The notes: generated from the sequence alone by a model not told the origin. 64,000 nucleotides of DNA from Dichotomocladium elegans (GCA_025716815.1 JAIXMN010000001.1:62001-126000), one strand, 5' to 3'; counted from the stretch's first letter, positions 11,954-24,184 are shown. Program-made: numbers and translations.

Positions 11954-14312
11954 TTATATATCAAGGCTCGGCTTTTGCTGAGGTGATGAGGGAGCTGGGG
12001 AGGTACTGGTATTTAGCTCGCTCGATCGCCGTCCACGGGAACTAGACTCCTTTAGTAAGAATGAAATCCATGCGTCTGTGAAAGACTATTGATCGGTTTA
12101 GAAAATTGTTCAGATCAAACGTTTTTAATTGCCATACTTCTCGGGAGTCTCCACTCTGAGGTTGTTGGGCCTGAGGACTTGCCCATCCAGGTGTTGATGA
12201 TCCTGTAGATGGTGGGGACTTCATGTGCCGAGTTGGTCGTAGCAAACCGATCTGTTCCTTTTGCTCATCCGTCATTTGCAGTACACTTGCAATGATCGTC
12301 AGGATTTCGAACCGTTTCCTGTCTCCTCGTGGTGCGACGAGGAAACCGATGATCAAGTTTGTAATTAATTGCCTAGGACCCATGTTAGCCTTTGCAATCG
12401 TTCCTTTACGGTAGCATCCTACCTATCCACATTGCTCTCGTTCGTCTCCTCCTTCAGCCGCCGCATGGCTTCGATAAGATGCTCGTTCAATATGATGGCT
12501 AATCAATCGATGATTATTATGAAGTTCCATTAAAAATTATTAGCTTTCTTACCTTCATGTCTTAATTTCCCAATTAACAGATTCTTCTCTTTCAAGTCTT
12601 GTTCATATTTCTGAGCTTTTGCAACGTCTTGCTGGTATTGCTCAAGCGCGGTCTGTATCCGTTTTAGTGAAGAGAACTGCTAACTTCTTCATAAACCATT
12701 GAAATGACATATACCTCAGCAACGCGTGCTCTTTCCTGGTACTCTGCCCATGACTTCTTTGCAACGTCAAGTTGCCTCTCGATGTGTTCGACTGCTGCAC
12801 GGATCTCCGCGTCTTTGGCTACGTTTCGCCTGTATCAATCACCCCATGCCACCCGTCAGTTATCTGGCATCACACTCACTCGCTTGAAATTCTTCGAGGA
12901 CGGTCTGAAGGTTAGATAGGCTAGCGCGCTCTAGCTCTTGCTCCTCCCTCTCTTTTGCGCGTTGCTGCTGAAAAGACTCCATTTCCGCCTGCAGAACCTG
13001 GTTTTGCTCTTCAAGCTGATTACGATACACATCTGCCTGCATCGCATTAGCTTGCCACTCCTCGCGTTCTCGATGGAACTGCTCGATCATGGACTGTAGG
13101 TGATTGATATCCCGCTCTTTCTGGGTAATCTGATCAGACATTTCGGCCTCGCGTTTCACCATATCAGCGCGAGCTTGCGACAGGTTGTACTCAGACTCCT
13201 CAAGTTGCATCGTCAGCTCATTCACCCGCTGTCGTAGTTGCCGATCTGCCTCGAGACGTGGCGCTAATGTTTCTTTGATATTGGATAATTTTCCAAGCAA
13301 GGTTTGATGCTCATGTTGAAGACTCTTTATACGCTCCTCTTTGCTATCCCGATCCCTTTCTGTCTTACGCAACTGGTTTTCGACTTCTTCTTTATCCAGT
13401 AAAGCCTTTTCTTTCTCGTCTAATAAACCGTTAATAGTGAGCTGAAGCTGTGTGATTTGCCGTTTAAAGTCTATTCCACATGGCGTTAAGAATTTCGTAT
13501 GACTTTTTATTTCTGTCACTCTCACCATTCTGTACGCTTTCAGCAGCTTTGTGTTCCTTCTTAGCGTTGACTTTGGTCTCTATCCACTTCTCCTTCATAT
13601 CTTCGAGGCTACTTCGGACTTCGAGCGGTAAAGAGCTCGGAAACACGGTCTCGTCGTCATCATCCATGACGCTCTTTAGACTTGCAATAATCATGCTGGT
13701 GTCGAACTTATCCTCAGGAGGCCGCTGAAGCACCGTTTCACTGGCAGCTAGAGTCGATGATCGAATGAGATAAAACGCGTGCATTCAGGACTTGCCATTC
13801 ACCTTTTGAATCGTCTGTGAGTTCCTTGACCCGATCTTCCAGAGCCTTGATCGTTGCATCCGCTGGTACAAAGATACACGCACATTAATGGAGATAGTTT
13901 CATGCGAAATTGACATTCTTATAGTAGCATGTCTCACCCTTTTTCCTGTCCTCTTCGAGACGTTGCTTCAAGGTCGCGACAAATCCTTCCGCATTATTGC
14001 TAGGCAGTGCTGTCAGCGGATCTTCACCCAGCAGCCCCAAAGCAGTATTGGATAGTTCGAGTATCTGGCGCTCTTTCTGTTGCTCGGCAGCTTCACGTTC
14101 GTTGATAGATTTGATCAGACGGGCATTCTCTTGCGCGAGTGTTTTCAGATGATTTCCAGCCTGGGTAAGTTTTCCGTGTAGATTTGCAATTTGTTCTTTC
14201 CAGTAGGTTTCTTTTTGCTCAAACTGCGCCCGCAGTGCGTCTATGGGATGTGTGTCAAAGAGAAATGTACGTACGATCTTGTGAATTGCAAGTTATGCAT
14301 ACCGTCAGACAT
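11954..14312 (-). CDS. Coiled-coil golgin with GRIP/GRAB-type C-terminus (Rud3-like)
   Basis: Golgi-associated tether; Rud3-type golgins bind Arf-family GTPases through the C-terminal domain. ATG at 14310-14312 (MSD, then a phase-1 intron) leads into long heptad-rich helices: QFEQKETYWKEQIANLHGKL near the start and RQRVNELTMQLEESEYNLSQ in the middle exon (12860-13528). The C-terminal domain carries RQLITNLIIGFLVAPRGDRK and RFEILTIIASVLQMTDEQKE, which fits the GRAB/GRIP-type domain of fungal Rud3. The last exon (stop 11954-11956) gives SFTDAWISFLLKESSS followed by a Ser/Pro tail. There are several short GT-AG introns. Assignment to Rud3 rather than another golgin is by memory and less certain than the class. 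Confidence 0.72.
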
Positions 14313-14657
14313 TAAAGATTCTGGGAAGGAGTGTGTTAAGGTCAAAGCACAAAAGAAGACGGACCTGAAATGCTCGTGTTACGATCTTTTGTTGAGAGCG
14401 GAACAGCTGGTTTTATTGCCAGCAAGCCTCTTTATTGTTACCCAACGCCAGAGCATTCGACACCTAATACCTAAGCCCTCTTACAAATGCTCTTGCCTCT
14501 ATTTAACGATGATTAGCTGGTGATTGATAAAAAAGAAAGTGATGTATATGCTTTAGGGGAGCTGGAGGTGGTAAGCGTCTATATCTATATTTTATAAGAA
14601 TGCGTCCTAGGGCTTTAAGGAGGGAATATTGGAGTGTATTACATTGGGTGTTTCCAC
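14313..14657. other. Intergenic, golgin upstream / oxidase downstream
   Basis: About 345 bases holding the putative 5' region of the golgin and the 3' flank of the oxidase. A 110-codon plus-strand frame covers 14191-14523 but overlaps the golgin start and is not recognisable. Confidence 0.4.
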
Positions 14658-16472
14658 TCAAGCATATAATTTTGTGGCCTCAATAAGCTCAGGTGACTCT
14701 TCTAATACTACCATCTTTCCTTGCATCATATGCGCGGTTATATGGCAATGAAGAGCCCAGAAACCAGGGTTGTCCTAGACACGATCGTGAGTATTGATTT
14801 AAACATGCATCAAGAAGTGCGTGAGACCACCTACCGCAACCAAGCGAATTTTTGACCACCCACATCCATTATTTAGCCCTTTTTCTGAAGGGTATACCAT
14901 GGACACATCCCTAAACAAGGGCGACGGGAAGCTTCGGATATTACCGTGAATTTCCTCCTCATATTCGCCTTCACCTGAGGCGAGATGGTAGTGGGAGTGG
15001 CCGTGCGTGTGCCAAGGATGAATCAGACAGTTGGGGCCATCCTGAACATTCTGAAGCACAATATCCACCACCTCACCAAACTGAATGGGGTATGTGCCGC
15101 TCTCTACCGCATACCCATCCGGATCGATCGTTCTAATAGCTCCTGCAGAGTATACACCTTCCATCATATCTGTCAAGACAGGCCGAACGCGCGCCACCGG
15201 GTGACGGCCATTCATCATATATCGGGTTTGGTTATTCGGCTGACGCACTGCAGTTGTCCTCAACTTGATTGTCCGATGAGCAGGGGCGGCCAGAAGAAGG
15301 GCCGTGTCGGTATCCTCCGTCAGAGGCATAATGTCTGGCCACTGCCAGCCCGGTTTGTTTTCACTTGGGAATGTGGGTAAGTGTGTCCCCTTGTCGGGCT
15401 GCACCGGTTTAAAGACCGTGCTATTATAGCACATCTCCTGGCACACGCATGCTGCAGCAGCTCCCTTTTTGTAGCGAAGGTAGCCGAAACCGTTCTCTGT
15501 GTATAGGCCTTTCGAACGGTTGCGCCAGCGGTAGGACGTCGCAATGGGGAACAAAGCACCGCCATTCACTTCGCTATGGGTATGGATCAGCACGGAGAAT
15601 CGCTGACCGGGACCGATTTCAAGCCAGTCCGTCTCGTACGGCTTTGTTAGTTGTCCGTCTGCTTCGATAACTGTCATATTATGCCCGCCGATAGCAAGCC
15701 CCAAGGTTCGGAAAGTCATGGCACCAATAATCCGCAGTCGGTAGGTTTTGTTTGGCTCGACATCAATTGTCGAATAGCCGGGGCATTCGCTCGTAGGACC
15801 GCCTCCATTGCTTCTGGTGAAGTAATCCTGGTGTACTGTACGGCCGTTGAGGAGGATAGAGTTTGCTCCCTTATCAAATGTAAACCGGGACGACATGTAG
15901 TAGTCCTCTCGATCGGTAAATAATTCACGCCACCACTCAGATATCTGGAGCGTGCGCTCGCCGTCGTACGTGTAGATACCTTCTGACATTTCGTCCCCCT
16001 CCCTGGGCCATGAATCCAGGCTGTCATGCACGATAAATGGACCCTGCACAGTATCATCCTGCATTCCAACATGTGCGTGATAAAAGAATGTGCCGCTTTG
16101 GTTGATTACCCGGAAGCGGTATGTAAAGGTCTCACCAGGTCCAATTGCTGACTGCGTAACATCCGGCACGCCGTCAGAGTCGACCGTGCCATACTGTCGG
16201 ATACCGTGAAAGTGAATGGATGTGGTGACATTCATAGCAGTGATCTGGTTTCGCACGACGATTTCTACATCATCACCTTTCACCACCCGGATAGTCGGAC
16301 CAGGAAATTGGTTATTGACCAAGAGGCTAGGGAATAGCGTATCATGGCAGTCAGGATTCAGTAAACTGTAGCCTATGTTGAGCTCGTAGCGACGGAGAGC
16401 AGCAGAGACATAACACACAGGACCCGCAAGGAATATAAAAAAGAGGGATAATAGCCCTCTACCGTTTTTCAT
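14658..16472 (-). CDS. Secreted multicopper oxidase (ascorbate oxidase/laccase-like), possible frameshift
   Basis: Copper enzyme that oxidises phenols or similar substrates with reduction of oxygen to water, probably exported. ATG 16472 gives a signal-peptide-like start (LLSLFFIFLAGPVCYVSAAL); an upstream ATG at 16520 adds 16 residues. Copper-site motifs in order: SIHFHGIRQ, FFYHAHVGMQ, HPWHTHGHSHYHL, and in the last exon ALHCHITAHMMQG. The exon junction is problematic. The obvious donor at 14834 (gtaggt) and the acceptor at 14774 put the expected DNPG segment one base out of frame, because 14764-14773 reads as if one base is missing. A weaker donor (gtggtc, exon start 14831) restores an open frame of about 585 residues but spoils DNPG. 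A lysine sits at the position usually held by the axial T1 residue. It lies immediately downstream of UVSSA on the same strand. Confidence 0.82.
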
Positions 16473-16577
16473 AATGCGGAAATTAATGAATAAGAAAAGA
16501 AGGAAGTCTACCGCCATCATTCTTTAGACTCCCATTTTTTATTTCAAACGAGACGCTATGTATATCCGTGATGAATA

Positions 16578-19310
16578 TTACCAAATGTTTGCTTTTCTAT
16601 TCCTTGACTTCATTGAACGTTCATATTCCTCAGCCTCCTCTACTGAGCGCCGCACGTTGGGAGCATTGATCTTCTTTTCGATACGAGAATAGCTAGTATC
16701 CTTTTCACGCTTAATGTCCATGAGTTTGGACTCTGGTGCTGCACGCTTGCGGCCGCGCCTAGAGGATGAATCAATTCTCTCCTGGCCCGTCTGAAGCATA
16801 ACATCGTTTTCAATTTCTTCCCATAACTGACGATCGGATGATTTTCTGGTATGGACTTCATCTTCAGGATTTACTGGTGTTCCGAACTCGTCGCGTGGTA
16901 TAATTTTTCCGTGGAAGGGACAGGTCACCAGATCTCGTCTTGGGCATAAACCGCCTTTGCGCAGAGGTGCTCGGCATGCCTATGTATACAGGATGAGAAT
17001 GGGTCAATGGGCTCATGTCAAGTACACTTGGAGTTGCTTGCTTTAATCTCGCGAGGGGCCTCAGTTTTATAATAGGTTGCACGTTTCGTGAGCTGCTCAA
17101 GGAGCTTCTCCGGCATGATATTGGTTCCTTCTCCGGTTCCCATGAAGCGATGCTCGCGCTCTAGTTTGATGGGTGAGCGACTGTCCCCATACCTTATTCT
17201 GTTTGCTTGAAGTCATACCGATACCACTCGTGTTGAATTGTACCGACTTTTTGTCCCAGTAATATAGATCATCCTCCCTATCATATCGTATATGCGCAAG
17301 AGTGATCAACAGTCCTATGCATTCATCGAGTGCTTACCACTAAGTTAAAAGGGTTGATAAGTTACGCTTCATCATAAACAAACACAATTATTTAAGTTTT
17401 GCCTACCTCAACTACAGGAGCTCTTCTAATGAGCTCTGTAGGCATCAAGTAAGTATACAGGGACAGTCATGATCTTGTTCTGATATATAGCACCCACCTT
17501 CCTTTGAAGAGACATTCGCCGCCATTTTCCCCTTGCCTTTCGTCCTTGACTCGACTAGACTGCATATGGAAGTAAATCAACAGATTCGTTTTAACTTTTG
17601 TGAGCATGAGAACCGATGGTATTTTACTTTACGTTTTGGACCCCTCCGAGACCTCTGAAGAAGGGTGATCGCGGAAGACAGCCGCTCGATTATAGGTGAC
17701 ATCCTTTTCCATCTCTTTCTCGTATGCTAGCGGGAAGATCCGCTGTGCAGGAGGCAGTTTAGATGCGGGCGTGAAGAGTTCTTCTTTGGATCTCGACGGT
17801 CCATCTCGACGCGTAGGTATCTCGATGTTCTCAAATAGTTCATCCATGAACTCGTCTTCATCAATGTCATCCAATGATGCTGCAGGAGTATTGGGTTCTT
17901 TGATTCCTAGGAGCTCACATTTCCGAAGTACTTCGGTCATCTGCACCTTCATATCCAGTAATCTCTTCAACAGCTCATCTCGTTTCTGAGGAGGGAACTG
18001 CCAGTGAATGGATTTTTTCAAACAGGACACCTTCAATTACACCATTACCACGTTGTCAATACGGCTCAAACTCCTCAGCCAACCATTAACAAGTTGCAAA
18101 TGCTTCGTGAAGAGTAGCTTGTGTCCCTCGCGAAGCTGCTCGTACACCACTTTATTTTCTTCCGATTCGTGGACCTGATCCGCTAGAGGGTCTTCTGACA
18201 GATCGATAGTGATTTTGTAGCGGTTTGATGCCAAGCCATGAGATACAAGACGCTTTCGAAAATTTAAGTTTCCCGCAGCGATTCACCCAGGATGCCCCAC
18301 ATCACTCACCTCTTTGTAACCCGTGCTTTCGTCTTGACCTGAAACATCAGGTGCTCGTTTCGCGAGCGCATCAAAGTCAAACGATGAATCATCAAAGCGT
18401 GGTACAAGGATCTCGAAGCATCCTTCCTGCGCGAAAATAGTGAGAAAACGCGAATACCAACGAAGTTTTTACATTACCATCGTTTGCAGATTTTCTCGAA
18501 AGAGATCCATATGCTCATCTATCTCCAGTTCAATTTGCGCGATCCTTCTCTCAGAGACAACTTGAATTCGAGCCTAAAGACAAGAAAGCAAATAACGAAT
18601 GAAATTGGCTTTTCTATCTATCCTGAGGAGCTATTCTTACATGCCGATCAGCACGTCGACTGTCATCCGCGTGAATTGCCTCCAACGACTGTGCGTTTGG
18701 CTGGTCGAGTAGGCCTTGATGTCGAAGGTACTCGTAACCAATTCCAACTGGACGATATGTCCGGCTGTATTTCGTGTGCCATGTCTTCACAAGCGCTACC
18801 GTGTACTGCTTTAGTTTTGCGGCCACGTTAGCCGGAGGAGGCAGTCGACGATTCTGAATTCCAATTGTGAGAGATAAAAAAGAAGGGAACTCGTCTGTTA
18901 ATAATTCCCGGAATCGGTGGGAGCGGCCAAAGAGTTCTTCAGCAAATTGGACGCACGAATAACGGACCTAGAGGAAAGATCACAAGCACGACAAATGCAT
19001 AACGCATAGCTTCCGCTGAGTTTTCCCCATCGTATACACAAGTGCAATAATCATGATTGCAAGGGAATTGGGATGGTGAAAAACACATACTTGTGCATGT
19101 TCAGTCTTTAACTGCGCAAACCAAAATTCGAAGGCCATTTCGACATTAGCATCAGACTGCTTCAATATGCTTTTTAAAGCCTGATGCAACATTAATTTCG
19201 AGCGAAGACGAAAAATATGTCAAGGCATTTACTTTTACTGTGCTACGATCCAGATTCCATTCTCCTGTCTCGGTCAGCTTTTTAATCAATTGTTCAATTT
19301 GTGTGTCCAT
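16578..19310 (-). CDS. UV-stimulated scaffold protein A (UVSSA)-type transcription-coupled repair factor
   Basis: In animals UVSSA joins stalled RNA polymerase II and CSA/CSB and recruits TFIIH and USP7. The start MDTQIEQLIKKLTETGEW (ATG 19308-19310) is followed by a VHS/ENTH-like helical domain split over exons: SILKQSDANVEMAFEFW, VRYSCVQFAEELFGRSHRFR, FPSFLSLTIGIQNRRLPPPA and YRPVGIGYEYLRHQ. The middle section is acidic and helical (KRDELLKRLLDMKVQ). The C-terminal zinc-finger-like region of the family reads CRAPLRKGGLCPRRD then CPFHGKIIPRDEFGTP, ending in a basic tail with stop at 16578-16580. Many GT-AG introns of about 55-90 nt. Domain order and both family hallmarks are present, so the gene looks intact. 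It is absent from budding yeast but known from several other eukaryotic groups. Confidence 0.85.
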
Positions 19311-19557
19311 TCCAATTCAATCGCAATGCAAAAGAAACGCACATTTGCTTCATTCGACGCTTCGGAGAAAAAATTCCAACCCCTAGTCCGACCCCCGCGC
19401 GGTCCTCTTCCCTCGGCAGGACAGCGTGTTGTAGGTTCACGTGTTTGCGACTTGTTTTTGTGCGGTATCATTTATTGAAGTGCCAAAACTGCGAGAACAA
19501 GTTCCTCTTTTCTATCTTGTGTTATTCCAAAATCCTATCCTTTGCAAGTGCATATGC

Positions 19558-19580
19558 GTGTGTGTGTGTGTGTGTGTGTG
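19558..19580. repeat. TG dinucleotide microsatellite
   Basis: An uninterrupted TG run of about 11 units, upstream of the UVSSA-type gene. Confidence 0.9.
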
Positions 19581-19979
19581 AAAAACCACATATCCTTTAG
19601 GCGAGAAGCACGCAGGGTCGGTTCATTCTTCGGCAGCCTCTTTTACAACAAGCAATGAAACGTTTTAGCACATGTCACTGACAGATTGTCATATGGATAT
19701 AGTACTGCGGCTCACTATAGACCGACTAACATAACAACGACAGTTTTTATATTGTTTTGTATCCAGACAACACAAATTAGTGAGCGTCGAAGTTTCTATG
19801 TGGCTTCGGTTTTAGCTAAGCGACGATAATCATAAAATGGATGCCTTTTTACTTTAAATAATTAACATCATAAATAGAAAGTGTATATCGCGATAATAAA
19901 AGCAATGTACTGAAGCTCGATGCCGTTAGATACATAACACTCTATCATTAGACCGGGCAAGGGCGTGTGTCGAATGCGA

Positions 19980-20471
19980 TCATGTATGAAGGCTTGATAC
20001 TGCATAGATCGAGGGATCGCTGCAGGAAGTCACCAATAACAAATGTAGAAGGAACTGCCCTCTCACTTCATAAGAATAGAAGCACTTTCCCATTCGGAGT
20101 ATAGCTTGGTCTTCGTTTTCTGCACTTTCCAACATACAATAGAGCAGAGAGGTCAAGTGCACCGCATGATTTGGTGATACAAACCGGAAGTCTACCCGAA
20201 AACACGTCCTGAAAAAGTTTTCTACACGCAACACCTGTAGATCAGGACGAAAGGGGTAGTCAAGAATTGCAGAATAAGAGGGAAGGAAAGCGTTGTACAT
20301 TGTTACTGACGTTCTTGTCACACACATATACACACACACTCTCTCTCTCTCGCTATCTCTTTTTCTCTCTATATACCCCCCTGGTACCGAGCATATGTGT
20401 GCGTGTGTATACGTATGTGTAGGGCGTGGGCCCCGACTACACATATTTACTCCTTCGTCTTGGGCACTCAT
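19980..20471 (-). CDS. Hypothetical open frame, possibly an exon or relic
   Basis: An open frame of 163 codons. Its first part is translated from CA/CT-rich repeats and is unlikely to be protein. From about residue 58 the composition looks protein-like: DYPFRPDLQVLRVENFFRTC, HAVHLTSLLYCMLES, MGKCFYSYEVRGQFLL. A splice acceptor (gtcag) precedes this part near 20308, so it could be a lone exon of an unrecognised or decayed gene. I do not recognise the family. Confidence 0.25.
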   Translation of the reverse strand: MSAQDEGVNMCSRGPRPTHTYTHAHICSVPGGYIERKRDSERERVCVYMCVTRTSVTMYNAFLPSYSAILDYPFRPDLQVLRVENFFRTCFRVDFRFVSPNHAVHLTSLLYCMLESAENEDQAILRMGKCFYSYEVRGQFLLHLLLVTSCSDPSIYAVSSLHT

Positions 20472-21387
20472 ACTCTCCTTCCGCCTCCGTGCTTCTCACC
20501 CCCACCCCCAGTCGGTCCTGTTTTCATTCCGATATAGATCATACATCGAGAAGGGGGAGGGAGAAAAGTAGGTAGTGTAAATGAGACTATACTGGTTTGG
20601 CTATAATCATTAGCCTCCCCCTGAAAATACAGATTTTAGAATTTATACAATATGTTCAATGGTGCTGAAATGAAACAACGTCTTTATTTGATCAGCTCAA
20701 CAGGACAGTCCATCTTGTCAGAAAGCTGAGGGTCTATTATCAATCTATTTCGGACCGAGCACCATGTCACACGCAGCGATAGCAACCGATAAATGCAAAC
20801 CGAAATTGGGCACCATGATCAGGCTCTTGAAAGGCTACCCAAACAAAAAGAGCAATGAAACAAGGTACAGACGAAAGTAGCCCAGGAAAAAAAAGCTGCT
20901 TGGAGTCATTATGATGCATTTGTGGTATTCTTCGTTCAATTTTAAGATCTAAAAACGGACGTGCGTATGTGAATATCACACATCCAAATGTACCTTAAGA
21001 TGACCGTGATGCACCGCTAAACGTTTGATAATATAACTACGCGTGTCTGCTGACTTTCCTTGAGTGCGGGAACATGGCGTATGATCTTTGTTTTAGTACG
21101 TCGATCTCCAATGACGGCAGAGGATCCATATTTATATGGATTTATATATATAGCCCATTACTAATTTGTGCGTACGAGTTTGTATCTCTACTTCAGTTTT
21201 TTAAATAGAAAGGAAGGCAATTATTAGTTCAGCATACTACATGAGAATAGCATGCTTACTCCTAGCTTGCAGAAAGGATTACTGCGATCCATGTCTCTTG
21301 CATGCTCAGGGAACTATAAATTTTATAGACCAAGAAGCACGAAGATTTGGCTCTTTCTTCTCTATTCCCTTTTTCTTCTTTCCCATC

Positions 21388-21901
21388 ATGCCCTTCGGTC
21401 ATCGACTGATTTTAGTAGCATTCGGAGTAGCCATCGCAAAAGCGGACGTTATAACGAATTTTACCATCACAAAGACTGATCCCACCAACATAAACATCCC
21501 AAATATCCCTCAAACGACATCCCAAGATGTTACTCAGCAGTGTGTCTACTACCAGTCTCCATACACTATAAATCCAGCGGAATGGCCGACTGTGTGGGGA
21601 GTAGCCACCAGCAACGGAATGAATACATCCCAAGAGTTTATGAATCTATACAACTCGATCGACTGGTCCAAGGCACCCAATATCCCGGTCAGGACATCTG
21701 CGCCTACGGGTGGCCTGAATATGGCAGGGTACGACACCGTCAATGATCCTGACTGCTGGTGGTCTGCCAGTAAATGCACCCAACCCAAGGTGCAAGGAGT
21801 CAATGCAGATATCTCGCAATGCCCAGAACCAGAGACGTGGGGCTTGGTACGTAAAAGCCACTCCTTAGCCATGCTCCTCATTAGTGTGGTACAACATATC
21901 T

Positions 21902-21934
<33 letters not shown>

Positions 21935-22958
21935 CACAAAGCGCACATACACATTTATATACATTCAGTTACCATCTACGCAGCCGCTACCCCCTCCCTT
22001 CTTCCTAAATGATTGCCCCTTAAAAAGTGACTGTTGCAGAAAAAGTGGGTAGAGATCAGCTCGTTGTACTAATGCCAACCTTTGAACACTGGACATAGAC
22101 ATTTGATGACGGACCAAACTGCTCGCACAATGCATTTTATGACTACTTGCAACAGAACAACCAAAAGGCATCAATGTTCTATATTGGATCTAACGTCATC
22201 AACTGGCCTTATGGAGCATTACGCGGTGTCAAAGACGGGCATCACATTGCCGGGCATACCTGGTCGCACAAGATGATGACTACGCTCAACAATCAAGAAG
22301 TGCTCGCGGAACTGTATTATACTGCTAAGGCCATCAAGTATGTCACTGGTATCACACCTCTATACTGGCGCCCGGTAAGGATCATATGTTTTCAGTCATC
22401 TTCTATTTTTTGTCCACAAAAGACTGACAAATCTCTCTCCTTGTTCAGGCGCTCGGTGATATTGATGACCGTGTGCGGTGGATTGCAACTCAGTTGAATT
22501 TTACAGCTATCCTTTGGAACCTTGATACTAATGATTGGGCGGCCAATGTGATCTCGGGAGTTACCCCAGCCACAGTTAACCAGAACTACGAGCAGTTCGT
22601 CGCTATGGGCACAAATGGCACCTTCAGAGGGACGGGTAATATCGTCCTGAGCCACGAAATCAACAATATGACCATGGATTTTGCAATCCAACAGTACCCG
22701 GCAATCAAAAAAGCTTACACCCACGTGCTCGATGTTGCAACCTGCATGAACATCTCGCACCCCTATATCGAGAAAGTTATTACCTTCCCTAGTTTTCAGC
22801 AGGCCACCACGCAGAATGCCAGCTCTGCAACAGGGTCAGGAGTTGCGCCTGCGGGAACTGGTGCGCCCAGTAGTGCGGCCTCAGCCCTCTTTCCTGCTAC
22901 AATCTCAACCTGGCTTGTTGCATTGGCCGGTGGACTCTTCGTCGTAGAACTCTTGTAG
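21388..22958 (+). CDS. GPI-anchored chitin deacetylase (carbohydrate esterase family 4)
   Basis: Converts cell-wall chitin to chitosan at the cell surface. Exons 21388-21846, 22099-22374 and 22449-22958 join in phase to 414 residues. ATG 21388 gives a signal peptide (LILVAFGVAIAKA). The N-terminal region WPTVWGVA...DCWWSASKC is typical of Mucoromycota enzymes. CE4 motifs: TFDDGPNCS (exon 2 start), HTWSHKMMTTL (metal-binding His pair), then the third motif as RPALGDIDDRVRWI, and LSHEI near the end. The usual RPP(Y/F)GD is altered to RPALGD exactly at the exon 2/3 join. The Ser/Ala-rich C-terminus ends in a hydrophobic run, fitting a GPI anchor signal. Intron 1 (252 nt) is long because it holds an AC/AT microsatellite. 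Chitosan-making enzymes are expanded in Mucoromycota. Confidence 0.9.
21902..21935. repeat. (AC)n(AT)n microsatellite inside chitin deacetylase intron 1
   Basis: Alternating AC then AT dinucleotides; it accounts for the unusual length of this intron. Confidence 0.9.
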
Positions 22959-24184
22959 AGGACTAAAAAAAAACCAAGTAGTAAAAGATCCCTTCTTCCC
23001 CGCCTCCCTGCCTATGATTGCGATACGCCCCCTCCCTTCTCGCCTTAATTATTTCCACGATGAAGCTCTGTTCAATATTGGAATAAAAACAACGCCCATC
23101 TTCCTTCTTTTTTTTTTTTAAAAAAAGGTATTAAAAACAGGGCAAACGTATGTTTCCGGATACAGTTTGCAAGTGATCCCTCGCACTTCTTACCCTATGG
23201 CAAGACAGACATGCAAATAGAATACCGGATAAAGTGGACAAGGAATAGAACGGGAAGGGATATGCGTCGGTCGCTGGAGGGGTAAGGAGAGAAGGGTGAG
23301 CACTCTGAGGTAAATTTATGTATATACAACGAGGGCGCAGGGAGAGTGAGTAAGATTTCCTTTCCAAGCCCAGCGTTCCAGTCCATTGCTTCCTTCTCTT
23401 CACAATGTGGCCTGTGGATATCGCTAGCGGGCATATGGTTGTACACCCTTCAGCACCCCGAACGGCTCGCCAGGAGGAGTTTTTAGGACTTTTGAGAGAG
23501 GAGATTCGACGGCAGTGTTGTTTTCCATCAGCCATGTCACAGATGGCAGGTTTGAAACACGTAGTAGATGATCTAGCATCGTCCTGTGCAGAATTCCATG
23601 ATTGCCCACCTCGCGACTCTACTTTTTAAGTCTCGAGAGCTTCTCGCCTTTGCCCTTTGAGCAGCATGGTTTGCCAGTGCATGCTTGTGTAACAAGGGAA
23701 GAGGGACAAGAAATAAAACCATGTGGGTTCTCCGCTCCCTCTCCCTTCTGTTTAGCCCTTCCTGCATGACATTTGCGTCATCGTATGTAAATAACAAAAT
23801 ACATTTGGCAAGAGGAATGAGGGGTGATTTTGAATTGATCCTTCGATATGCTTCTCTGAAGGCCATAGCAGCAGGTCATGTCGCGTTTTCTTTGTTCGGA
23901 AGATGCATCGGCCGTTTCAATGCTTTTATCTAGAAGGAGTGTAAGACGGAGCAATACGCAGAGCACCAATTGGTCATTGTTTAGAAAGCCAGTGTTGGTT
24001 TGGGCGCAAAAGCCCTCATCCAACTTTTTCCTCCTCCGCTCTTCGCCAGGTGGGACAAGCAATAGGGCCCGACACCCAGCATGAAAAAGCATCATCGATG
24101 TCTTTTCTTTCTCTCTTTTTTTTTTTCAATTCCCCCACCTCCGCCACCTTTTCTTTTTCGATTTATTGTTTTTAGACTCTTCAT
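22959..24184. other. Intergenic region without recognisable gene
   Basis: About 1.2 kb. Short open frames exist on both strands (for example 23131-23535 minus, 23405-23629 plus), but none has recognisable similarity or supporting splice structure. A T-run followed by an A-run sits at about 23110-23127, and a pyrimidine-rich stretch at about 24108-24165 precedes the next gene. Confidence 0.5.

Larger units (their letters stand above)
19311..21387. other. Long intergenic region with simple repeats
   Basis: About 2.1 kb. It holds a TG microsatellite at 19558-19580, a CA/CT-rich stretch at about 20320-20370, and the minus-strand open frame listed separately at 19980-20471. AT-rich sequence around 21130-21160 lies upstream of the chitin deacetylase. 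No other coding signal recognised. Confidence 0.5.

Noticed and set aside
19590..19598. ATATCCTTT as a U12-type donor
   Set aside because: It lies in repeat-rich intergenic DNA with no coding exon on that strand.
23131..23629. Overlapping open frames of 74-134 codons
   Set aside because: Composition is unlike the neighbouring proteins, there is no splice structure, and no similarity is recognised.
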